The translations under genes were made by a program, and so were the position numbers. From contig NZ_SJEX01000034.1 in NCBI RefSeq assembly GCF_005930495.1, positions 1-46,738 on the forward strand: DNA of 46,738 nt, in the 5' to 3' direction. The stretch is from Modestobacter excelsi. GTDB lineage: Bacteria; Actinomycetota; Actinomycetes; Mycobacteriales; Geodermatophilaceae. How positions within the stretch are numbered: position 1 is the first letter of the stretch; every line of letters begins with the position of its first letter. Below are positions 25,623 through 33,832 of the stretch, in pieces. Below the pieces are notes generated by a model, which saw only the letters and a program-made list of their open reading frames with translations, had not been told where the DNA came from and searched no databases.

Positions 25623-26612
25623 GTGGACCACGACGGCATGGGCGGCATGGGGGGCATGCACCTGCCGGAGCTGCCGCCGACCGCGGGGCGGGTCCTGGGC
25701 CTGGACCTCGGGTCCGCCTCGCCCGTCGCGTGGCTCGGGGTGCTGCTGGCGGTCGGCTACGGCCTGGGCCTGTGGCGGCTGCAGCGGCGCGGCGTGCCGT
25801 GGCCGGTCGGGCGGACCGCCGCCTGGCTGGTCGGCTGCGCGTCGCTGTCCTACGTGACCGCGAGCGGCCTGCAGACCTACAGCATGGGCATGTTCAGCCT
25901 GCACATGGTGCAGCACATGGTGCTGACCATGCTCGCGCCGCTGTTCCTGCTGATGGGCGCGCCCGTCACTCTGGCGCTGCGCGGGCTCCCCGCCGTCCCG
26001 GGGCCGGCGGGCATGCCGCGCCGGGTGCTGCTGAGCTGCCTGCACAGCCGGCCGGCGCAGGCGGTCGCCTCGCCGCTGTTCACCGTGCCGCTGTTCATCG
26101 CCAGCCTCTACGGCGTCTACTTCACCCCGGTCTTCGACGACCTGATGGCGTCGACGCCCGGGCACACGTTCATGCTGCTGCACTTCCTGATGACCGGGCT
26201 GCTGTTCTTCGGGCCGATCCTGGCGGTCGACCCGTGGCCGCGGCGTTCCAGCCATGGCGGCCGGATGCTGGAGCTGCTGCTGCCGGCGCCGTTCCACGCC
26301 TTCTTCGGCGTCATCGTGATCATGAGCAACACGCTGCTGCTGTCCAGCTACGCGAACCCGCCGGCGTCCTGGGGCATCGACCCGCTCTACGACCAGGGCG
26401 CGGCCGGCGGCATCGCCTGGTCCTTCGGTGAGTTCCCGACGGTGCTCGTGCTCGCGGTGGTCTTCTTCTCCTGGACCCGCAGCGAGGAGCGCGCCAACCG
26501 GGCCGCCGACCGCGCCCACGACCGGGCGGTCGCCCGCGGGGAGAGCGGCGAGGACCCGGCGCTGACCGCCTACAACGAGCGCCTCCGCCGGCTGGCCGCC
26601 CCGAACCCCTGA
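25623..26612 (+). CDS. CtaG/caa3-type cytochrome c oxidase assembly protein
   Basis: A 329-residue polytopic membrane protein of the CtaG_caa3 family, linked to assembly or copper loading of caa3-type oxidase or to copper uptake. The N-terminus 'MDHDGMGGMGGMHLPELPP' is Met/His-rich and may bind copper. About seven helices follow, with conserved 'SLHMVQHMVLTMLAPLFLL' (about 92-110), 'LLHFLMTGLLFFGPILAVD' (about 180-200) and 'PFHAFFGVIVIMSNTLLL'. GTG 25623 has GGGAGGG about 8 bases upstream. It converges on a SigC-like sigma gene across a palindromic terminator; in mycobacteria SigC is tied to copper acquisition, which fits. Confidence 0.85.
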   Translation: MDHDGMGGMGGMHLPELPPTAGRVLGLDLGSASPVAWLGVLLAVGYGLGLWRLQRRGVPWPVGRTAAWLVGCASLSYVTASGLQTYSMGMFSLHMVQHMVLTMLAPLFLLMGAPVTLALRGLPAVPGPAGMPRRVLLSCLHSRPAQAVASPLFTVPLFIASLYGVYFTPVFDDLMASTPGHTFMLLHFLMTGLLFFGPILAVDPWPRRSSHGGRMLELLLPAPFHAFFGVIVIMSNTLLLSSYANPPASWGIDPLYDQGAAGGIAWSFGEFPTVLVLAVVFFSWTRSEERANRAADRAHDRAVARGESGEDPALTAYNERLRRLAAPNP

Positions 26613-26618
26613 CCCGAG

Positions 26619-26642
26619 GGGCCTTGTTGGCCAACACGGCCC
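26619..26642. terminator. Palindromic bidirectional terminator
   Basis: A 24-bp near-perfect palindrome: GGGCCTTGTTGG (26619-26630) with CCAACACGGCCC (26631-26642), 11 of 12 pairs. It fills the 36-bp gap between the converging CtaG-like and sigma-factor genes, so it probably ends both. Confidence 0.65.
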
Positions 26643-26648
26643 TGCAGG

Positions 26649-27203
26649 TCAGGACGGGCGGCGGCTGCGGGGGTGGTCGGCAGTGACCAGCGCCTGCACC
26701 AGGTCGGCGCGGGCCCGCGCGACCCGGGACCGGATGGTCCCGATCGGGCAGCCCACCACCTCGGCGGCCTCGGCGTAGGGCAGCCCGATCAGCTGGGTGA
26801 GCACGAAGGCCTCCCGGCGCTCGGGCTCCAGCCGGTCGAGGACGTCCTGGGCGGCGACCGTGCCGGCGACCTCGTCGGGAGGCGTGTCGCGGTCGAGCGC
26901 GGCCAGGTCGGTGTCCTCGCCGACCAGCACCAGCCCCCGCCGCTTCTTCGCGCGCAGGTGGTCGGCGCAGACCCGGCGGGCGATGGAGAGCAGCCAGGTG
27001 CGCAGCGAGGACCGGCCCTCGAACCGGACGAGCGCCGGCAGCGCGCGCAGGTAGGTCTCCTGGGTGAGGTCCTCGGCCACCTGGCGGTCGGCGAGGTGGG
27101 CGCACAGCCGCCACACGTCGGCCTGCGTCTCCCTGATCAGCGCGGCCTGTGCCGCCGTGTCCCCGCCGGCCGCCCGAGCCGCGAGACGTTCCAGCTGTTC
27201 CAC
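26649..27203 (-). CDS. sigC: ECF sigma factor, SigC-like
   Basis: A 184-residue extracytoplasmic-function sigma factor. Region 2 (about 20-85) has 'DLTQETYLRALPALVRFEG' and 'RTWLLSIARRVCADHLR'; region 4 (about 115-175) has 'REAFVLTQLIGLPYAEAAEV' and 'GCPIGTIRSRVARARADL'. The region 4 helix and the N-terminal 'ETQADVWRL...LADRQVAEDLTQET' layout closely follow mycobacterial SigC, by memory. GTG 27203 is chosen for the GGAGGGTGAC just upstream. A membrane zinc-finger protein is encoded divergently 46 bp away and is the likely anti-sigma factor. Confidence 0.88.
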   Translation of the reverse strand: MEQLERLAARAAGGDTAAQAALIRETQADVWRLCAHLADRQVAEDLTQETYLRALPALVRFEGRSSLRTWLLSIARRVCADHLRAKKRRGLVLVGEDTDLAALDRDTPPDEVAGTVAAQDVLDRLEPERREAFVLTQLIGLPYAEAAEVVGCPIGTIRSRVARARADLVQALVTADHPRSRRPS

Positions 27204-27249
27204 GTCACCCTCCGGGAACTCCGCGTCCGTCGGCGGCGACTGTGCCAGC

Positions 27250-27996
27250 GTGGGCTGTGCAACATGTCGTGAGGCCGTCTCGGCGACGCTGGACGGCGAG
27301 TCGCCGGGCGTGCCGCAGCGCTGGGTCGACGAGCACCTCGACGGGTGTGCGGCCTGCCGCGGCTGGGCCGACGCCGCCGCCGCGGTGACCCGGCGGGCCC
27401 GGCTGGTCCCGGCGGAACCGGTGCCGGACGTGACCGCCGCCGTGCTGGCGCGGCTGCCGGTCGCCCCGGCCCGCCGCCGCCGGCACGGCTGGGACGCCGG
27501 GCTGCGGCTCGTCCTGCTCGCCGTCGGTGCCGGGCAGCTCGCGGTCAGCGTCCCGGCGCTGTCCGGGAGGATGACCGGCATGGCCGCCCCGGTGCACCTC
27601 GCGCACGAGACCGGCGCGTGGAACCTCGGGCTGGCCGCCTGCTTCCTCGTCGTCGCCGTCCTGCCCCGGCTGGCCGCGGGCGCGCTGCCGTTCCTGCTGC
27701 CCTTCACCGCCGTGCTCAGCTGGGTCACCCTCGGCGACCTGCGCGCCGGGCACGTGCACTCCGACCGCGCCGTGGCGCACCTGCTGCTGCTCGGCGGCGC
27801 CGTCCTGGTCAGCGCGCTGGCGCTGCGCCACCGGGCGCCGCGCGGCGGTCCGGCCCGGGCGTCCCGGCCGTGGCCGGACCGGCTGACCGCGTGGCGGCGC
27901 CCCGACCCGGCCGGGACGGCGGCCGGGCCGGTCGGCGTCACGGCCGACTGGCCGCGGGACGCCACCGCGACCGCGGGGGAGCGCCGCGCCGCCTGA
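27250..27996 (+). CDS. Membrane anti-sigma factor with zinc finger
   Basis: A 248-residue protein whose N-terminus holds a zinc-associated anti-sigma motif: 'CATC' at residues 3-6 and 'HLDGCAACRGW' (His-X3-Cys-X2-Cys, about 29-39). After a linker there are about four to five hydrophobic segments (from about residue 85 to 200). Loops between them contain Met/His clusters ('RMTGMAAPVHLAHETGAW', 'RAGHVHSDRAVAH') that could sense a metal, plausibly copper given the neighbouring CtaG gene. It should hold the adjacent SigC-like factor inactive. Sigma and anti-sigma genes are divergent rather than co-operonic, which is uncommon. The GTG start at 27250 has no ribosome binding site; GACTGT lies 6 bases upstream as a possible leaderless -10. 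Confidence 0.75.
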   Translation: MGCATCREAVSATLDGESPGVPQRWVDEHLDGCAACRGWADAAAAVTRRARLVPAEPVPDVTAAVLARLPVAPARRRRHGWDAGLRLVLLAVGAGQLAVSVPALSGRMTGMAAPVHLAHETGAWNLGLAACFLVVAVLPRLAAGALPFLLPFTAVLSWVTLGDLRAGHVHSDRAVAHLLLLGGAVLVSALALRHRAPRGGPARASRPWPDRLTAWRRPDPAGTAAGPVGVTADWPRDATATAGERRAA

Positions 27997-28005
27997 CCGG
28001 CCGGG

Positions 28006-29241
28006 TCACCCGGCCGGCAGCGGCTCCCGCAGCACCGGGCACGACATGCACCGCGGGCCGCCGCGGCCACTGCCCAGCTCGGAGCCGGAGATGGCGACGA
28101 CCTCGATCCCGGCCGCCTCCAGGGCGGCGTTGGTGACGGTGTTGCGCTCGTAGGCGACGGCCAGCCGGGGGGCGAGGGCGAGGGTGTTGTTGCCGTCGTC
28201 CCACTGCTCGCGCTCGGCGGTCACCGGGTCCAGGCCGGTGTCGATCACCCGCAGCCGGTCGATGCCCATCGCGGTGGCCGCGGCGACCAGGAAGGGCTGC
28301 GGGCCCTCCACGGACAGCTCGGAGGTGTCCGCGTCGTCGGGCGGCTCGCCCCCGGCGGTGACCGTCCAGGCCTGCAGCGAGTCGGCGACGGCCGGGTACA
28401 TGACCATCGCGTCGACGTCGACCATCGTGCAGATGGTGTCCAGGTGCATCGTCGCCCGCTCCTGGGCGATCGGGACGACGAGGACCGTGTGCGCCAGCCC
28501 CCGGGCGAACACCCGGCGGGCCAGCCGCTCGGCGCCCCCGGCCGTCGTCCGCTCGCCCACGCCGACGGCCAGCACGCCGGGGGACAGCAGCAGCACGTCC
28601 CCGCCCTCCAGGTGCTCCAGCTGGGGCCCGTAGAGCTGGCCGACCCCGGCGAAGCGGGGGTGGTGGGCGTAGAGCGCGGCGGTCAGCGCGCTCTCCCGGT
28701 CGCGGGCGGGCATGGCCAGCGAGGTCACCGCGACCTGGCTGCCCACCCAGACCGACGAGTCGCGGGTGAACATCAGGTTGGGCAGCGGCGGGACGACGAA
28801 CTCCCCCCGGCTCATCAGCTGGTAGGCCAGGCCGCGGCCGCCGCGCAGCTCGTCGTGGGCGACCCCGGTGATCAGCGCGGTGGCGAGGTCCTCGGGCGCC
28901 AGGCCCGCCAGGTGGGCGGTGGTCGCGTGCCGGAGGGTGGCGCCCAGCCGCGGGTCGTCGACCGCGGCGGCGATCACCTCCGCCCGGGCCGCGGGCACGC
29001 TCATCACCTCGGCCAGCAACCGGTCCAGGTGCAGCACCTCCACGCCCCGGCCGGTGAGCGCGGCTGCGAACGCGTCGTGCTCCTCCTGCGCGCGGGCGAC
29101 CCAGGGCACGCCGTCGAAGAGCAGCTGGTCGTTGTTGCGCGGGGTGAGGCGCCGCAGCTCGGCTCCGGGGCGGTGCAGCAGCACGGTGCGCAGCCGCCCC
29201 ACCTCGCTGGTCACGCCCGAGCGAGCGGCGAGAGTGGTCAT
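28006..29241 (-). CDS. arcA: Arginine deiminase
   Basis: A 411-residue guanidino-group hydrolase converting arginine to citrulline and ammonia. Family motifs: '[18 protein letters not shown]' (about 12-29), '[10 protein letters not shown]', '[12 protein letters not shown]' (Glu-Gly-Gly-Asp), '[12 protein letters not shown]' (catalytic His) and the catalytic Cys near the end in '[14 protein letters not shown]'. ATG 29241 matches the family N-terminus; an in-frame ATG at 29262 would add seven residues. The usual partners arcB (ornithine carbamoyltransferase) and arcC (carbamate kinase) are absent here. It ends 9 bp from the convergent anti-sigma gene. Confidence 0.93.
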   Translation of the reverse strand: MTTLAARSGVTSEVGRLRTVLLHRPGAELRRLTPRNNDQLLFDGVPWVARAQEEHDAFAAALTGRGVEVLHLDRLLAEVMSVPAARAEVIAAAVDDPRLGATLRHATTAHLAGLAPEDLATALITGVAHDELRGGRGLAYQLMSRGEFVVPPLPNLMFTRDSSVWVGSQVAVTSLAMPARDRESALTAALYAHHPRFAGVGQLYGPQLEHLEGGDVLLLSPGVLAVGVGERTTAGGAERLARRVFARGLAHTVLVVPIAQERATMHLDTICTMVDVDAMVMYPAVADSLQAWTVTAGGEPPDDADTSELSVEGPQPFLVAAATAMGIDRLRVIDTGLDPVTAEREQWDDGNNTLALAPRLAVAYERNTVTNAALEAAGIEVVAISGSELGSGRGGPRCMSCPVLREPLPAG

Positions 29242-29307
29242 ACCCCGAGCCTGGTCGATCATGGGCTCGTCGGCCAGCGCGGACGGGGGCCGTGGTCCAC
29301 TACGACG

Positions 29308-29439
29308 GTGGACCGCCCCGACCCGCGCCGCGGCACCCCGGCCGGCCCGCCGCGGTGGCTGCTGGTGCTGCTCGCGGCCGGCACGTCGCGGCTGCTCGCC
29401 CTGCGGCTGCCCCCGGTCCGCCGTCCGCCGCGGAGCTGA
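29308..29439 (+). CDS. Very small possible membrane peptide
   Basis: A 43-codon frame starting GTG at 29308, with a Pro/Arg-rich N-terminus, one hydrophobic stretch ('[18 protein letters not shown]') and an Arg/Pro tail. It lies in the 219-bp gap between arginine deiminase and the STAS gene. There is no clear ribosome binding site. It could be chance in such GC-rich DNA; I include it only as a candidate. Confidence 0.25.
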   Translation: MDRPDPRRGTPAGPPRWLLVLLAAGTSRLLALRLPPVRRPPRS

Positions 29440-29460
29440 GACAGCCGGGGCGGCGGGCGC

Positions 29461-29802
29461 TCAGGCGGTGGTCGGGGTGCCGTTCGTCCGGGGCAGCAGC
29501 CGGGAGAGCCCGGCCTGGGCCAGCACCGGCCGCAGGTGCTCGGGCACCGCGGTCAGCTCGAGCTCCCCACCGCGCCGGCGCGGCTTGCGGGCCAGGTGCA
29601 CCAGCAGCTCGAGCCCGGCCGCGCTGAGCGTGGTCACCGCGCCCAGGTCGGCGCGGGCCGGCCAGGAGGCGGGGGGCACCGCCAGGCGGAACCGGCGCAC
29701 GGCCTCGCGGTCGATGGAGCCGCTGAACCGCAGCAGCGGCCCGGTCGCGTCCTCGGCCCAGGCGACCTCGCCGTCCGGACGTGGTTCGGTGTCCGGCGCC
29801 AT
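29461..29802 (-). CDS. STAS-domain protein (anti-sigma antagonist-like)
   Basis: A 113-residue single STAS-domain protein like SpoIIAA/RsbV antagonists, which bind anti-sigma kinases when not phosphorylated. Strand-helix order fits the fold: 'LLRFSGSIDREAVRRFRLAV' (about 23-42) and the phosphorylation loop 'LGAVTTLSAAGLELLVHLA' (about 53-71), where Ser60 sits at the usual phospho-Ser/Thr position. No partner kinase or sigma gene is adjacent. The ATG at 29802 is the natural start. It lies 34 bp after the flavoprotein gene on the same strand. Confidence 0.75.
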   Translation of the reverse strand: MAPDTEPRPDGEVAWAEDATGPLLRFSGSIDREAVRRFRLAVPPASWPARADLGAVTTLSAAGLELLVHLARKPRRRGGELELTAVPEHLRPVLAQAGLSRLLPRTNGTPTTA

Positions 29803-29836
29803 GTCGGTCCGGTACCCCGCCGGAGGTGCCGAAACG

Positions 29837-31543
29837 TCAGTCGGGCAGCAGCACGCCCGGGTTGCAGATGCCCTGCGGGTCCAGCCGCCGCTTGACCGCG
29901 CGCAGCACGTCCACGCCCAGCGGCCCGATCTCCTGCGCGAGCCACGGCCGGTGGTCGACGCCGACGCCGTGGTGGTGGGTGAGGGTGCCCCCAGCGGCCA
30001 GCAGGGCGTCGGTGGCCGCGCGCTTGGCGGTGAGCCACTGCTGGATCGGCAGGTCGTCGTCCCGGTCGGCGAGCACCGTCAGGTACAGCGAGGCGCCGGT
30101 CGGGTAGCCGTGGGACACGTGCGTCATCACCAGCGGACGGCGGCCCGAGCCGGTCAGCGCACCCCGCAACGCCCGGCGGACGGCGTCGTAGACCCCGGGC
30201 AGGGCGCTCCAGGTGGCCGCCGTCTCCAGCGTCTCGACCAGCAGCCCGCTGTCCAGCAGCCGGTCCCGCAGGTAGGGGGCGGCGAACCGGTGCCGCACCC
30301 ACGACCTCCCGACCCGGCTCCCCAGCCGCACCGCACCGCCGTCCCGCAGCACCGAGGAGGCCGCGGACCGGCGTGCGCGGACGATCGTCGGCAGCCCCTC
30401 CCAGCCGACCACCAGCAGGCAGCCGTCGCCGCGCCGCCGGGCGCGCAGCGTGCCGCGGAGCGCGCGGGCGCCCAGGCCGCCGGACTGGCGGAGCGAGACC
30501 CGGGTCTCGTCGGGGTCGGACAGCCGGACGACGTCGGGCAGCAGGTCGTGCCGGGCAAGCCGCTGCAGCGCCGCCAGCCCCGCGGCCCAGCTGCGGAACG
30601 ACCAGCCCTCGTGGTGCGAGCTCCGTGGCCTCGGCCGCACCCGGAGCCGCAGCTCGGTGATGACGCCGAGCGTCCCCTCCGACCCCAGCGCGAGGGCGAG
30701 CAGGTCGGGGCCGGCCGCCGACGCCGGGGGCGTCCCCAGCTCGAGGACCCCGGAGGGGGTGGCCAGGGTCAGCCCGGCGACCAGGTCGTCGAAGCGGCCC
30801 ACCCCGGTGGAGGACTGCCCGGCCGACCGGGTCGCCGCGTACCCGCCGAGGGTCGCGAACTCCCAGCTCTGCGGCAGGTGGCCGAGGGTCAGGCCCTCCG
30901 GCGCCAGCGCCTCCTCCAGCGCCGGCCCGCGCATCCCCGGCCCGACGGTGACCAGCGCGGAGGGCACGTCCAGCGCCCGCACGCCGGCCATCCGGCGCAG
31001 GTCGACCGCGACCACCGGCCGGTCGTCGGCGTCGGTGCCGGCCAGGCCGCCGACCACGCTGGTGCCGCCGCCGAAGGGGACGACGACCACGCCGAGGTCA
31101 CCGCAGGTCCGCAGCAGCGCGGCGACCTGCTCCGTGCCGTCGGGCAGCAGGACGGCGTCCGGGGCGTCGCTGGCGTCCCCCTCCCGCCGGCGCAGCAGGT
31201 CCAGGTAGCTCTTGCCGCCGGCGTGGCCGAGCCGGGAGGGCCGGTCGTCGAGCACTGCGTCCTCGCCCAGCAGCGCGACGAACCGGGCGCGGGCGTCCGC
31301 GGGCAGCCGCGAGGGGGCCAGCCGGATCTCCCGCACCGGCACCGGCGGCGTCGGCCGCGGCGTCCAGCCCAGTTCCTTGGCCAGCAGCTTGCGCGCGGCC
31401 CGGGGCAGCTTGTCGCCGGTGTCCGGGGCGAGCTCCAGCACGCCGTCGTCGGGGGAGACGGCGCCCTCCCGGGCGGCCACCGTCGCGACGCGGTGGCCCG
31501 AGGGGCCCCAGCCCTGGACGGTGAGTTCGGGGAGGTCAGCCAC
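29837..31543 (-). CDS. FAD-binding oxidase, alkylglycerone-phosphate synthase-like
   Basis: A 568-residue VAO/PCMH-type flavoprotein. The FAD-binding domain (about 100-310) includes 'LGVVVVPFGGGTSVVGGLAG' and 'PQSWEFATLGGYAATRSAGQ'; the C-terminal cap includes 'VMTHVSHGYPTGASLYLTV' and 'LTHHHGVGVDHRPWLAQEIG', ending 'LDPQGICNPGVLLPD'. This pattern is closest to alkyldihydroxyacetonephosphate synthase and its actinobacterial relatives. Mycobacteria carry such a gene beside glpD1, as here. Whether it makes ether lipids or oxidises another substrate is unknown. GTG 31543 is only 15 bp from the divergent glpD start and probably leaderless. Confidence 0.85.
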   Translation of the reverse strand: MADLPELTVQGWGPSGHRVATVAAREGAVSPDDGVLELAPDTGDKLPRAARKLLAKELGWTPRPTPPVPVREIRLAPSRLPADARARFVALLGEDAVLDDRPSRLGHAGGKSYLDLLRRREGDASDAPDAVLLPDGTEQVAALLRTCGDLGVVVVPFGGGTSVVGGLAGTDADDRPVVAVDLRRMAGVRALDVPSALVTVGPGMRGPALEEALAPEGLTLGHLPQSWEFATLGGYAATRSAGQSSTGVGRFDDLVAGLTLATPSGVLELGTPPASAAGPDLLALALGSEGTLGVITELRLRVRPRPRSSHHEGWSFRSWAAGLAALQRLARHDLLPDVVRLSDPDETRVSLRQSGGLGARALRGTLRARRRGDGCLLVVGWEGLPTIVRARRSAASSVLRDGGAVRLGSRVGRSWVRHRFAAPYLRDRLLDSGLLVETLETAATWSALPGVYDAVRRALRGALTGSGRRPLVMTHVSHGYPTGASLYLTVLADRDDDLPIQQWLTAKRAATDALLAAGGTLTHHHGVGVDHRPWLAQEIGPLGVDVLRAVKRRLDPQGICNPGVLLPD

Positions 31544-31546
31544 GGC

Positions 31547-31555
31547 TACAGTCTG
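31547..31555. promoter_or_regulatory. Overlapping divergent -10 elements, both leaderless
   Basis: On the plus strand TACAGT (31547-31552) ends 6 bases before the glpD GTG (31559). On the minus strand CAGACT (31555-31550) ends 6 bases before the flavoprotein GTG (31543). The two -10 boxes overlap by three bases in a 15-bp intergenic gap, so both transcripts would start on their start codons. Confidence 0.55.
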
Positions 31556-31558
31556 CCG

Positions 31559-33094
31559 GTGCCCGGGCGCCGCTCGACGGACCTCCACCTGCCCGGGGTG
31601 CTCGACGCCCGGCAGCGCGAGCGGGACCTGGCCGCCCTGTCCTGCTCGGGCGTCGACGTGCTGGTCGTCGGCGGGGGTGTCACCGGGGCCGGCGTGGCCC
31701 TGGACGCCGCCGCCCGGGGGCTCACCGTGGCGCTGTGCGAGCGCACCGACCTGGCGGCGGGGACCAGCCGCTGGTCGTCCAAGCTGGTGCACGGCGGCCT
31801 GCGGTACCTGGCGCACGGCGAGCTCGGACTGGCCCGGGAGAGCGCCCGCGAGCGCGCCGTCCTGATGGGCGTGACCGCGCCGCACCTGGTGCGGCGGCTG
31901 CCGTTCCTCGTGCCGGACGTCGCCGGGCGGGACGTCACCGCGCTCGCGGCCCTCGGCGGCCGGCTGGGCGACGCGGTGCGGGTGTCGGTGCCGGGCGGAC
32001 GCCGGTCGTTGCACGGCACGTCGCGCGTCCCCGCCGCGACCGTCGCCCGGCTGGTGCCCGGCGTGCGGGCGGGCCGCGGCGGCGTGGTCCTCTGGGACGG
32101 CCAGCTCACCGACGACGCCCGGCTGGTGGTCGCGCTGGCGCGGACCGCCGCGGCGTACGGGGCGCGGGTCCTCACCGGGGCGACGGTCACCGGGGTCGAC
32201 GGGGACCGGGTGCAGCTCGCCGTGGACGGCGCCGCGACGACCGTGCGCGCCCGGGTGGTGGTGAACGCGGCGGGGGTGTGGGCGCAGCGGCTGGCGCCCG
32301 GCGTCCGGCTGGTTCCCTCGCGGGGCTCGCACCTGGTGCTGCCGGCCGGGCTGCTGGGCTCGCCGACGGCTGCGCTGACCGTGCCGCTGCCCGGCTCCCG
32401 GTCCCGCTACGTGTTCGCCCTGCCGCAGGAGCGCGGGCTGGTCTACCTCGGCACCACCGACGAGCCGGTCACCGGGCCGGTGCCCGACGACGACCCGGTG
32501 CCCGGGCCGGCGGAGGTGCAGCAGCTGCTCGCCACGGTCAACCAGGTGCTGGACGTGCCGCTGACGCACCGCGACGTGGTCGGCGCCTACGCGGGACTGC
32601 GCCCGCTCGTGCTGCCCGCGTCCGCGGGAGCCGGGCGCGGTGACGCGACGGCCGACCTGTCCCGCCGGCACCTGCTGAGCTGGGACGGCCCGGTGCTCAC
32701 CGTGGTCGGCGGGAAGCTGACCACCTACCGCGCGATGGCGGCCGACGCCGTGGACGCCGTCGTCGCCCGGCTGGGCCGGGGCGCCCGCCGGTCACCGACC
32801 GCCCGGCTGCCGCTGGTCGGTGCCGCGCCGGCTCCGGCGCTGGCCCGGGTGGGCGCTCCCGCGCGGCTGGTGCGCCGGTACGGCACCGAGGCGCCGCTGG
32901 TCGGGGGGCTCGGGGGAGAACCGGTGGTCGAGGGGCGTCCGGAGACGGTGGGGGAGCTGAGGTTCGCGGTACGCGCCGAAGGTGCACGCTCCGTGGCCGA
33001 CCTGCTCGACCGCCGGACCAGGATCGGCCTGGTGGGGGCCGAGCGGGCGGCGGCGGCGGAGGTCGCCGCGGCGGTGATCCGCTCCGAAGCGTGA
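31559..33094 (+). CDS. glpD: FAD-dependent glycerol-3-phosphate dehydrogenase
   Basis: A 511-residue membrane-associated flavoenzyme oxidising sn-glycerol 3-phosphate to dihydroxyacetone phosphate and feeding electrons to quinones. FAD-binding 'VLVVGGGVTGAGVALDAAARG' style dinucleotide motif (about 37-57), then 'GTSRWSSKLVHGGLRYL' (about 76-92), diagnostic for GlpD. 'LVPSRGSHLVLPAGLLG' and 'VVGGKLTTYRAMAADAVD' are further family blocks. The C-terminal domain is short compared with some GlpDs. The GTG at 31559 has no ribosome binding site but a well-placed -10 (leaderless). It is divergent from the alkylglycerone-phosphate-synthase-like gene, an arrangement that suggests a joint role in glycerophosphate metabolism. 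Confidence 0.92.
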   Translation: MPGRRSTDLHLPGVLDARQRERDLAALSCSGVDVLVVGGGVTGAGVALDAAARGLTVALCERTDLAAGTSRWSSKLVHGGLRYLAHGELGLARESARERAVLMGVTAPHLVRRLPFLVPDVAGRDVTALAALGGRLGDAVRVSVPGGRRSLHGTSRVPAATVARLVPGVRAGRGGVVLWDGQLTDDARLVVALARTAAAYGARVLTGATVTGVDGDRVQLAVDGAATTVRARVVVNAAGVWAQRLAPGVRLVPSRGSHLVLPAGLLGSPTAALTVPLPGSRSRYVFALPQERGLVYLGTTDEPVTGPVPDDDPVPGPAEVQQLLATVNQVLDVPLTHRDVVGAYAGLRPLVLPASAGAGRGDATADLSRRHLLSWDGPVLTVVGGKLTTYRAMAADAVDAVVARLGRGARRSPTARLPLVGAAPAPALARVGAPARLVRRYGTEAPLVGGLGGEPVVEGRPETVGELRFAVRAEGARSVADLLDRRTRIGLVGAERAAAAEVAAAVIRSEA

Positions 33095-33133
33095 CCGGTC
33101 CGGGTCAACCCCGGCGGTGTGGTGCCGATGACA

Positions 33134-33169
33134 GTCCTGCAGGGGGACGAACGGGCGTCACTGCAGGAC
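33134..33169. repeat. Inverted repeat upstream of hypothetical gene
   Basis: GTCCTGCAG (33134-33142) and CTGCAGGAC (33161-33169) are perfect inverted 9-mers 18 bp apart, each containing a CTGCAG palindrome. They lie just before the preferred start (33182) of the next gene and may be an operator pair or a leader hairpin. If that gene starts at 33128 instead, they are coding. Confidence 0.4.
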
Positions 33170-33181
33170 GGGGGTGGCGAC

Positions 33182-33832
33182 GTGAGCCTGTCGAGTGGGC
33201 ACGGTGCGGGTCCGGTGGCGGGTACTGCGGTGCCGTCGGCCTGGTGGTTGGTCGACGCGGACCAGCGGGTCCTCGCCGGGCCGTTCAGCAGCCGGCTGGA
33301 CGCCGCGCTGGCCGAGCTCTCCTCGCCGGGCGTCGAGGTGGCGCCGCTGTACCCGGCGCACGGCATCCGCCGCGAGGACGGCATGCTGGTCTCGCGGTTC
33401 TCCCCGGACGACCGGGCCTGGCTCGCGCACCTGTCCGACCAGCTCGACCGGCTCGCCGACGACTGGGACGCCCTCATCGACGACGCCGACCCGCTGACCG
33501 GGCTGGTCTGCGAGGTGGCCGCCGCGGTGGCCGAGGCCGGGCTGCCGCTGCACGACTGCGCCGGTCGCACGGACAGCCGGCAGCTGGGCGGGGTCTGCCT
33601 GACGCCCGCGCCGGGTCAGCACGGGGTGCTCGTCTCCTGGACCCAGCACGACCGGATGGCGCTGGGCCGGGTCCGCGGGCACGCCGCCGACCTCGCGGCG
33701 CAGGAGGTCATGAACCACGCGATCGCCGGAGTGCTGGCCGCCTTCGGCTTCGAGCTGGAGCCGTTCGGCGAGGCGTCCGGCCACGTCGTGCGGGCCGCCG
33801 GCTCGCCGCCTGGTCTCACTGAATGGGAATGA
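33182..33832 (+). CDS. Conserved-looking hypothetical protein
   Basis: A 216-residue soluble protein that I do not recognise. It opens with a Gly/Ser-rich stretch, then an ordered part from 'SAWWLVDADQRVLAGPFSSR' (about residue 19 on) to a helical C-terminus ('AAQEVMNHAIAGVLAAFGFEL'). There are no transmembrane segments and no cysteine or metal motif. The codon use is that of a real gene. The start is uncertain: GTG 33182, ATG 33128 and GTG 33119 are all in frame, and none has a convincing ribosome binding site. It is followed by a methyltransferase gene; short direct repeats span the junction. Confidence 0.6.
   Translation: MSLSSGHGAGPVAGTAVPSAWWLVDADQRVLAGPFSSRLDAALAELSSPGVEVAPLYPAHGIRREDGMLVSRFSPDDRAWLAHLSDQLDRLADDWDALIDDADPLTGLVCEVAAAVAEAGLPLHDCAGRTDSRQLGGVCLTPAPGQHGVLVSWTQHDRMALGRVRGHAADLAAQEVMNHAIAGVLAAFGFELEPFGEASGHVVRAAGSPPGLTEWE

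Noticed and set aside
28868-31558. Very long plus-strand open frame leading into glpD
   Set aside because: It is the antisense shadow of arginine deiminase, STAS and the flavoprotein in high-GC DNA; low-complexity composition and no domain. The glpD fold begins only after 31559.
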